A stretch of 10,929 nucleotides of DNA, taken from NCBI GenBank assembly GCA_964614855.1, contig CAZTMX010000092.1, positions 1-10,929 of the forward strand, given 5' to 3'. This DNA is from CAWJHE01 sp964614855 (GTDB taxonomy: Bacteria > Chloroflexota > Anaerolineae > Anaerolineales > UBA4823). The position numbers and the translations under genes were made by a program. The notes below the pieces were generated by a model, which saw only the letters and a list, made by a program, of their open reading frames with translations, ran no database searches and was not told the origin of the DNA. Positions within the stretch are counted from its first letter, which is position 1. Each line of letters begins with the position of its first letter. Shown here piece by piece: positions 6,361 to 10,929 of the stretch.

Positions 6361-6873
6361 TTAATCGTCGTCGTCATCACACAGCTCACCCTCGTCTTCA
6401 TAATGTGCATGACCGTGTTCCATTTCTTCTTCGGTCGCCTGGCGGAAGTCCAAGATCTTCACCGCAAAGCGCAGGTCTTTTCCAGCCAACGGGTGGTTGA
6501 AATCCAGGCGGATCAACTCATCGCTGAATTCATCAATGCGTGCATTGAGGATTTGCCCATCCTGAGCCCGCACCTGCAGTTCTAAACCGAGCTCCAGCGG
6601 GATATCGCTGGGGAACTCAGCCCGGGGCACCTCGGCAAAAGCGTCCTCATTCAGCTCGCCATAACCGTCCTGCGCCAGCACCAAAACCTCTTTTTCCTGC
6701 CCGGCGTGCATCCCATACAGCTGGTTTTCCAACCCGGAAATGATATTACCTGCGCCCTGCAAAAATACAATCGGCTCGCTGCCTTCGGAGGTATCAACAA
6801 CTTCACCGTCCACCCATAGGGTGTAATCCATCGAAACAATCTGGCCGTCCTGAATACCTGTCTTCTCGTCCAT
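6361..6873 (-). CDS. slyD: SlyD-like FKBP-type peptidyl-prolyl cis-trans isomerase
   Basis: From the preferred start the protein is 170 aa. GGAG (6881-6884) lies 7 nt before the ATG at 6873. An ATG at 6885 would add four residues (MEKI), but its nearest AGGA is only 2 nt away. The FKBP half carries VSMDYTLWVDGEVVDTS (13-29), the GAGNIISGLE motif (40-49) and NHPLAGKDLRF (126-136). Between them an insert-in-flap chaperone domain spans roughly 66-120, starting at DGYGE. This order is that of E. coli SlyD. The C-terminal tail is short, with HGHAH (153-157), one Cys and five terminal Asp, so some metal binding is possible but the long His/Cys tail of enterobacterial SlyD is absent. Expected role: cytosolic proline isomerase and folding helper. 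It is monocistronic here and divergent from the FW lipoprotein gene. Confidence 0.9.
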   Translation of the reverse strand: MDEKTGIQDGQIVSMDYTLWVDGEVVDTSEGSEPIVFLQGAGNIISGLENQLYGMHAGQEKEVLVLAQDGYGELNEDAFAEVPRAEFPSDIPLELGLELQVRAQDGQILNARIDEFSDELIRLDFNHPLAGKDLRFAVKILDFRQATEEEMEHGHAHYEDEGELCDDDDD

Positions 6874-6919
6874 GATCTTCTCCATTTTCCTGGTTGAGAA
6901 TATTGGGTACCAGGAAAGA

Positions 6920-6950
6920 TTGCGTATTGTACTGTGAAATGGCGTAAAAT
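6920..6950 (+). promoter_or_regulatory. Possible promoter of the FW-domain lipoprotein gene
   Basis: TTGCGT (6920-6925) and TAAAAT (6945-6950) are the best sigma-70-like pair in the 189-bp divergent gap, but their spacer is 19 bp, longer than ideal. An alternative pair is TTGTAC (6927-6932) with TAGAGA (6950-6955), 17 bp apart. Either would give a leader of about 100 nt containing the hairpin at 6981-6996. This is motif evidence only. Confidence 0.25.
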
Positions 6951-6980
6951 AGAGATAACTCTCAGACTACTCTAAGCAGG

Positions 6981-6996
6981 TGGGAACTATTTCCCA
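6981..6996. promoter_or_regulatory. 16-bp palindrome in the leader of the FW lipoprotein gene
   Basis: TGGGAA and TTCCCA form a perfect 6-bp inverted repeat around CTAT. It sits about 67 bp before the start codon, downstream of the candidate promoters. It could be an operator half-site pair or a small leader hairpin. There is no T-tract after it, so it is not a terminator. Confidence 0.25.
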
Positions 6997-7062
6997 TTGG
7001 AAGGCGTCACAATTACAGCATTCGTAATGGAGCAGTTTCTGCTTCAAATAGGAGTAACCTGT

Positions 7063-8598
7063 ATGAACGAGAGAAAAAACTTTACTATCCTTATAGCCCT
7101 GGTCCTGGTGGGAAGCCTGGTACTGAGCGCATGCCAGCCCTTCTTCCCCACGCAAGGACCAACCAGCGCCGATGCGCTGTACACTGCGGCAGCGCAGACC
7201 ATCGTGGCGCAGCATACGCTCTCTGCCGGGCAAACGGCGGTAGCCCAGCTGACCAGCATGGTAGGAGAGCAACCGACCGCCACCAGCACAGCCATCCCCG
7301 CCTCCCCCACCGATACTTGGACGCCGCCCACTGCCACATATGCCGCACCCACCGCAATCTGGGTGCCGCCGACCGCCGTCTGGGTGCCGCCCACACAGCC
7401 GTGGTACCCGCCCACCTGGACGCCACGCCCGCAACCCACCGCCACCCCGGTGCCAGTGCGCTGTGACTGGGCACAGTATGTCAACGATATCACCGTGCCG
7501 GACGGCACCACCTTCCTGCCCGGCCAAACCTTTACCAAGATCTGGCGCATGCGCAACATCGGTTCATGCACATGGAACAGCAACTACACCCTGGTTTACG
7601 TCAGCGGCGACCGCTTCCACAACACGCGCACCGTACCGCTGCCAAAGGTGGTCAAACCCGGCAACGTGGTAGACCTGGCAATCGAAATGACCGCCCCCCT
7701 GACTGCAGGGCACTTCCGCAGCTATTGGATGATCACCAACCAGTACGGCGAGACTTTCGGCATCGGTGCGCGCGCCAACAAGGCCTTCTGGGTAGATATC
7801 AATGTATCGCAACCGGAAAGCCCCTACAATTACGATTTTGCCCTGAACATGTGCACCGCCTCCTGGCGCAGCAGCGCCGGAACCCTGCCTTGCCCGGGTG
7901 ATGAAAACAGCAGCGCTGGCTCAGCCATCCTGCTAACCTCCCCAAAACTTGAAACCGGCAAGACAGAGAACGAACCCACCCTGTGGACACGCCCGCACCA
8001 GGTAAACGGCGGCTGGATCATGGGTGTGTACCCGGTCTACAAAGTCAAAAGCGGCGATCACTTCATGGCAGATATCGGCTGCCTGGCAAACAGCACCGCC
8101 TGTGATGTCACCTTCAACCTGTCATACCAGGTACAGGGACAGCCTGTAAAAAGCCTGGGTTCCTGGTGGGAGCGCTATGAAGGCAACTTCACCCGCCTGG
8201 ATATCAACCTGGCACACCTGGCCGGTCAGAAGGTGCAGTTTATGCTCAGTGTTACCAACAACGGCAAAGCCAGTGCGGCGAACGCCTTCTGGCTGGCCCC
8301 GTCCATCCGCACGGTAACCGCCCCGCCCACACCCATCCCAGAATGGGACGTGCAGCCGGCTGTCAAAGCCGCAGTGGCGAAAGTCTCCGGCGCGACCGGC
8401 ATCCCGGCGAACCTGTTTGTGGTCACCAGCGCAAAATCGGTCGAGTGGCCTGACAGCTGCCTGGGCATCCATTCCCCCGAGCGCGCCTGCCTGATGGTTA
8501 TCACCCCAGGGTACTTGATCACCATGATGGGTGGGGGGCGCGAGTTCGAAGCACACACCAATTCTGACGGCAGCGTGGTCTACTGGTTTGAGAAGTAA
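7063..8598 (+). CDS. Lipoprotein with Pro/Thr linker, NBR1-type FW (Ig-like) domain and two C-terminal domains
   Basis: The protein is 511 aa. AGGAG (7050-7054) is 8 nt before the ATG at 7063 and the signal peptide follows at once: NERKNF, a hydrophobic core, then the lipobox LSAC with Cys24 lipidated. An Ala/Thr/Gln-rich stretch (35-70) leads into a Pro/Thr/Trp linker (71-132). Residues about 134-238 are an NBR1/FW-type Ig-like domain, with VPDGTTFLPGQTFTKIWRMRN, the GSCTW motif and YWMITNQYGETFG; this matches bacterial Nbr1_FW modules. A Cys-containing beta-rich region (about 243-402, with four Cys) is not recognised. The C-terminal region (408-511) has WPDSCLG and a second Cys before TPGY, a pattern I associate with small exported domains in Chloroflexota and cyanobacteria. 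Function is unknown; an extracellular scaffold or binding role is inferred. It is monocistronic, with a strong terminator downstream. Confidence 0.85.
   Translation: MNERKNFTILIALVLVGSLVLSACQPFFPTQGPTSADALYTAAAQTIVAQHTLSAGQTAVAQLTSMVGEQPTATSTAIPASPTDTWTPPTATYAAPTAIWVPPTAVWVPPTQPWYPPTWTPRPQPTATPVPVRCDWAQYVNDITVPDGTTFLPGQTFTKIWRMRNIGSCTWNSNYTLVYVSGDRFHNTRTVPLPKVVKPGNVVDLAIEMTAPLTAGHFRSYWMITNQYGETFGIGARANKAFWVDINVSQPESPYNYDFALNMCTASWRSSAGTLPCPGDENSSAGSAILLTSPKLETGKTENEPTLWTRPHQVNGGWIMGVYPVYKVKSGDHFMADIGCLANSTACDVTFNLSYQVQGQPVKSLGSWWERYEGNFTRLDINLAHLAGQKVQFMLSVTNNGKASAANAFWLAPSIRTVTAPPTPIPEWDVQPAVKAAVAKVSGATGIPANLFVVTSAKSVEWPDSCLGIHSPERACLMVITPGYLITMMGGGREFEAHTNSDGSVVYWFEK
7315..7419 (+). repeat. 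Five 21-bp in-frame repeats encoding Trp-containing PPT heptads
   Basis: Codons 85-119 of the FW lipoprotein fall into five seven-residue units: TWTPPTA, TYAAPTA, IWVPPTA, VWVPPTQ, PWYPPTW. Units three and four are nearly identical at the DNA level as well (TGGGTGCCGCC repeated). They form the rigid spacer between the lipid anchor and the FW domain, and slippage or recombination between units could change its length. Confidence 0.7.
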
Positions 8599-8644
8599 GC
8601 GCTAAAGCTGGCGCTGCAAGACGCAGCGCACCCTGACAAGCGCC

Positions 8645-8681
8645 AAAAAGCTGCCTGGTAGTCTAACCCAGGCAGCTTTTT
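8645..8681. terminator. Bidirectional rho-independent terminator between convergent genes
   Basis: Bases 8645-8658 pair perfectly with 8668-8681 (14 bp; core GCTGCCTGG/CCAGGCAGC) around a 9-nt loop, with five T on the plus-strand side and five on the minus-strand side. It lies between the convergent FW lipoprotein and methylmalonyl-CoA epimerase genes and can serve both. A second, T-less hairpin (GCGCTGC-AAGAC-GCAGCGC, 8611-8629) sits between it and the lipoprotein stop. Confidence 0.9.
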
Positions 8682-8766
8682 ATTTGTTTACTCGATCCAG
8701 ATTAAGGGAAAAAAGCTCAGCGCGCATGCACCATTTTATTAAACGCTGGTGTGCTTTCAGACCAGC

Positions 8767-9174
8767 TTACGGCAGCTGGTACAGTTCCACCATCACACCG
8801 TTGGCGCTCTTGGGGTGGATAAAAGCATAGCGCCGCCCGCCAATGCCCTCCTTGGCGCTTTCGTTGATCAGCTGCACACCCTTTTCTTTTAGCTGCGCCA
8901 GCATCTCATCGATATCATCCACTTCCAGGCACACGTGGTGCATCCCTGGGCCGCGCTTTTCCAGGTAACGCGCCAGCCCGGAGTCATCCGTGGTGGGTTT
9001 GACCAGCTCGATCTCGCTGGCGCCCACCGGGATAAACGCCACCATGCTCTTCTCCGCCGGCACATCTTCTACGTGCGTCATTTCCAACCCCAGCCCATCC
9101 CGCCAGAAAGCCAGGCTCTTTTCCAGGTCATCCGATAGGACGGCGATATGATCGATTTTGATTACTTTTGCCAT
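8767..9174 (-). CDS. mce: Methylmalonyl-CoA epimerase
   Basis: This 135-aa member of the vicinal-oxygen-chelate (glyoxalase) superfamily interconverts the (S) and (R) epimers of methylmalonyl-CoA. Two beta-alpha-beta modules are evident: IDHIAV at 7-12 opening the first, and GMHHVCLEVDDI at 77-88 opening the second. Expected metal-site residues by family position are His9, Glu56 (in EIELVKP), His79 or His80, and Glu130 (in VMVELYQ). The GPGMHH and HPKSANGVMVEL segments are characteristic of epimerases rather than of lactoylglutathione lyases or dioxygenases. The length is normal for the family. It starts 38 bp after the mutase stop on the same strand, so the two enzymes that act in succession are co-transcribed. 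The terminator at 8645-8681 closes the unit. Confidence 0.95.
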   Translation of the reverse strand: MAKVIKIDHIAVLSDDLEKSLAFWRDGLGLEMTHVEDVPAEKSMVAFIPVGASEIELVKPTTDDSGLARYLEKRGPGMHHVCLEVDDIDEMLAQLKEKGVQLINESAKEGIGGRRYAFIHPKSANGVMVELYQLP

Positions 9175-9212
9175 TTCTCACTCGCTCCGTTGTTTTGCAT
9201 CAGGTCTCAATC

Positions 9213-10868
9213 TTACAGCCAGGCTGGGGGCTGGTATTCGCCCCACAACCGTCGCAACACATTACAGATCTCACCCAGGGTGACATCCCCTTCCACACAG
9301 GCGATCATCACCGGCATCAGGTTATCACTGCCGCGCGCCGCACTCTCCAGCGCAGCCAACAGCTCACTCGCCCTGGCGTTATCCCGCCGCGCCCGCAGCA
9401 CCGCCAGCCGCTCCCGCTGCCCCAGCTCGATGGTCGGGTCAACCTTCAGCCGTTCCAACTCGATCTGTTCATCAACCTGGAAGGCATTCACGCCCACCAC
9501 GATCTCTTCACCCTTTTCCACCGCTCGCTGGTACTCGTAAGCTGCATTCTGGATTTCATCCTGGATATAGCCCTGCTCGATAGCACGCAGCGCCCCGCCC
9601 ATGTCATCGATGCGCTTCAGATAACTTTCCGCCAGGCGCTCGATCTCGTCGGTCAGCTCTTCCACCAGGTAGGAGCCTGCCAGCGGATCGATCGAATCGG
9701 CCGCGCCGCTTTCATAGGCGATGACCTGCTGGGTGCGCAGCGCCACCCGCACCGCCTTCTCGGTGGGCAGCCACAGCGCTTCATCCATGCTGTTGGTGTG
9801 CAGGCTTTGCGTGCCGCCCAGCACCGCCGCCAGCGCCTGCAGCGCTACCCGCACCACGTTGTTCTCCGGCTGTTGGGCGGTTAGCGTGGAGCCGGCGGTC
9901 TGGGTGTGGAAGCGCAGCATCCACGAACGCGATTTCTGGGCGCCAAAACGCAGGCGCATGATCTTTGCCCACATACGGCGGGCAGCGCGGAACTTCGCCA
10001 CTTCCTCCAGGAAGTTGTTGTGGGCGTTGAAGAAGAACGAAAGCTGGTCGGCAAAGCTGTCCACATCCAGCCCGGCATCGATCGCCGCCTGGACATAGGC
10101 GATGCCGTTTGCCAGGGTAAACGCCACTTCCTGCGCCGCGGTCGAGCCAGCTTCACGGATGTGATAGCCGGAGATGCTGATGGTGTTCCAGTGCGGCACC
10201 TCCGCCTGGCAGAAGCGGAAGACATCCGTGATCAGGCGCATGGACGGCTGCGGCGGAAAGATATATGTGCCGCGGGCGATGTATTCCTTCAGGATATCGT
10301 TCTGGATGGTGCCGCGCAGCTGCTTTGGCTCCACCCCCTGGCGCTTCGCCACTGCGATATACATTGCCAGCAATATGGACGCCGGGGCGTTGATGGTCAT
10401 ACTGGTGGATACCTTGCCCAGCGGGATTTCCTTGAACAGCGTCTGCATGTCTTCCAGCGAGGAGATCGCCACACCCACCTTGCCCACTTCGCCCATGGCG
10501 ATCGGGTCATCAGAGTCGTAACCGATCTGGGTGGGCAGGTCAAAGGCCACCGAAAGCCCGGTCTGCCCCTGCTCCAGCAGGTAGCGGTAGCGTTGGTTGG
10601 ATTGCTCCGCCGAGGCATAGCCGGCGTACTGGCGCATGGTCCAAAAACGCCCGCGGTACATGCTGGGCTGCACGCCGCGGGTGAAAGGATACGCCCCCGG
10701 GAAGCCGGACTTCTCCAGGTAGGCTTTCTCCCCCTCTTCGGGGGTCAGAAAGCGCGGCAGCTCAATGCCTGAGGAGGTCTTGAACTGCTCTTTTCTCTCC
10801 GGGAACCGCTTGAGAGTCGGGGTCAGGACTTCATCTTCCCACTTTTTACGTTCATCTTTCAGGGTCAT
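9213..10868 (-). CDS. mcmA1: Methylmalonyl-CoA mutase, catalytic (alpha/large) subunit without B12 domain
   Basis: The protein is 551 aa from the ATG at 10868, which has GAGG about 6 nt upstream; an in-frame TTG further up (10919) has no support. It forms the TIM-barrel substrate domain that rearranges (R)-methylmalonyl-CoA to succinyl-CoA with adenosylcobalamin. With a constant offset of eight residues, the Propionibacterium mutase active-site residues are all present: R79 and Y81 (MRQYAGY), Q189 (TIQND), R199 (IARGTYIFPP), Y235 and H236 (SGYHIREAG). The Tyr at 81 and Arg at 199 mark a methylmalonyl-CoA rather than an isobutyryl-CoA mutase. The sequence ends at PPAWL with no DxHxxG cobalamin domain, so a separate small subunit is needed and is not in the window. 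The epimerase gene follows in the same transcript. Likely role: propionyl-CoA or branched-chain/odd-chain carbon flow to succinyl-CoA. Confidence 0.95.
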   Translation of the reverse strand: MTLKDERKKWEDEVLTPTLKRFPERKEQFKTSSGIELPRFLTPEEGEKAYLEKSGFPGAYPFTRGVQPSMYRGRFWTMRQYAGYASAEQSNQRYRYLLEQGQTGLSVAFDLPTQIGYDSDDPIAMGEVGKVGVAISSLEDMQTLFKEIPLGKVSTSMTINAPASILLAMYIAVAKRQGVEPKQLRGTIQNDILKEYIARGTYIFPPQPSMRLITDVFRFCQAEVPHWNTISISGYHIREAGSTAAQEVAFTLANGIAYVQAAIDAGLDVDSFADQLSFFFNAHNNFLEEVAKFRAARRMWAKIMRLRFGAQKSRSWMLRFHTQTAGSTLTAQQPENNVVRVALQALAAVLGGTQSLHTNSMDEALWLPTEKAVRVALRTQQVIAYESGAADSIDPLAGSYLVEELTDEIERLAESYLKRIDDMGGALRAIEQGYIQDEIQNAAYEYQRAVEKGEEIVVGVNAFQVDEQIELERLKVDPTIELGQRERLAVLRARRDNARASELLAALESAARGSDNLMPVMIACVEGDVTLGEICNVLRRLWGEYQPPAWL

Positions 10869-10907
10869 AGAAACCTCTTTTTTGAATTTGAAAATCTCAT
10901 TTTGGTG

Positions 10908-10913
10908 AGTATA
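10908..10913 (-). promoter_or_regulatory. Possible -10 box of the mutase-epimerase operon
   Basis: On the minus strand this reads TATACT, about 40 bp before the mutase start codon, which would give a leader of roughly 33 nt. The matching -35 position falls beyond the right edge of the window, so the call cannot be completed from this sequence. Confidence 0.25.
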
Positions 10914-10929
10914 CCCCAACTACCTGCCG

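Noticed and set aside
6997..7062. 22-residue N-terminal extension of the FW lipoprotein from a TTG
   Set aside because: It would place a long tail before the signal peptide; AGGAG 8 nt before the ATG at 7063 and the lipobox position settle the start.
6967..7583. Minus-strand Gly-rich frames opposite the FW lipoprotein linker
   Set aside because: Complement of Pro/Thr codons yields Gly/Val/Trp-rich low-complexity translation; no start signal.
9906..10772. Plus-strand frame of 288 codons opposite the methylmalonyl-CoA mutase
   Set aside because: Antisense shadow caused by GC-rich codon use in a gene whose active-site residues are all identified; no ribosome site or family match.
10869..10919. 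17-residue N-terminal extension of the mutase from a TTG
   Set aside because: No Shine-Dalgarno, and it would cover the GAGG site and TATACT element that suit the ATG at 10868.
1..10929. CRISPR array, tRNA/rRNA, insertion sequence or phage genes
   Set aside because: No regularly spaced identical repeats with unique spacers, no cloverleaf or rRNA-like segment, and no transposase or integrase motif seen by reading both strands.

Overview
The window looks like a stretch of a bacterial chromosome, most plausibly from Chloroflexota (Anaerolineae-like). This is inferred from gene content: a lipoprotein with an NBR1/FW-type Ig domain behind a Pro/Thr linker, a methylmalonyl-CoA mutase catalytic subunit without its own B12 domain next to the epimerase, and a small bacterial VTC-domain protein paired with a beta-helix lipoprotein. 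No rRNA, tRNA, CRISPR array, insertion sequence or phage gene was seen. Most of the window is moderately GC-rich. The first ~1.3 kb is clearly more AT-rich and may have a separate history.

Layout. Positions 1-1305 (minus) hold most of a secreted or anchored Asp-box (BNR/YCF48-like) beta-propeller protein that runs off the left edge. A gap of about 270 bp follows, with a strong bidirectional terminator at 1504-1537. Positions 1579-4213 (minus) form a two-gene unit: a VTC-domain polyphosphate-polymerase-like protein, then 4 bp later a Cthe_2159-like beta-helix lipoprotein. Upstream of this unit, a divergent intergenic region of about 240 bp contains four 11-bp direct-repeat units (4255-4298) ending exactly 10 bp before a TAAAAT -10-like box. 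This is the most interesting regulatory signal in the window.

Positions 4455-6346 (plus) form a probable operon: a DUF2177 membrane protein, an AlkA-like HhH-GPD DNA glycosylase and a TauE/SafE (TSUP) permease. A SlyD-like FKBP prolyl isomerase (6361-6873, minus) converges on it. Positions 7063-8598 (plus) encode a lipoprotein with a Pro/Thr/Trp heptad linker, an FW domain and two further domains, closed by a near-perfect bidirectional terminator (8645-8681).

Positions 8767-10868 (minus) hold methylmalonyl-CoA mutase (catalytic subunit) followed by methylmalonyl-CoA epimerase, 38 bp apart. Together these link propionyl-CoA catabolism or synthesis to succinyl-CoA. The cobalamin-binding subunit must be encoded outside the window.

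Functional reading. The central envelope block (VTC plus beta-helix lipoprotein) and the two other exported proteins (Asp-box protein, FW lipoprotein) suggest investment in the cell surface. The rest is housekeeping: DNA alkylation repair, transport, protein folding and propionate metabolism. Several starts chosen here differ from the longest possible reading frame because a Shine-Dalgarno site decides them (3309, 4455, 6873, 7063, 10868).
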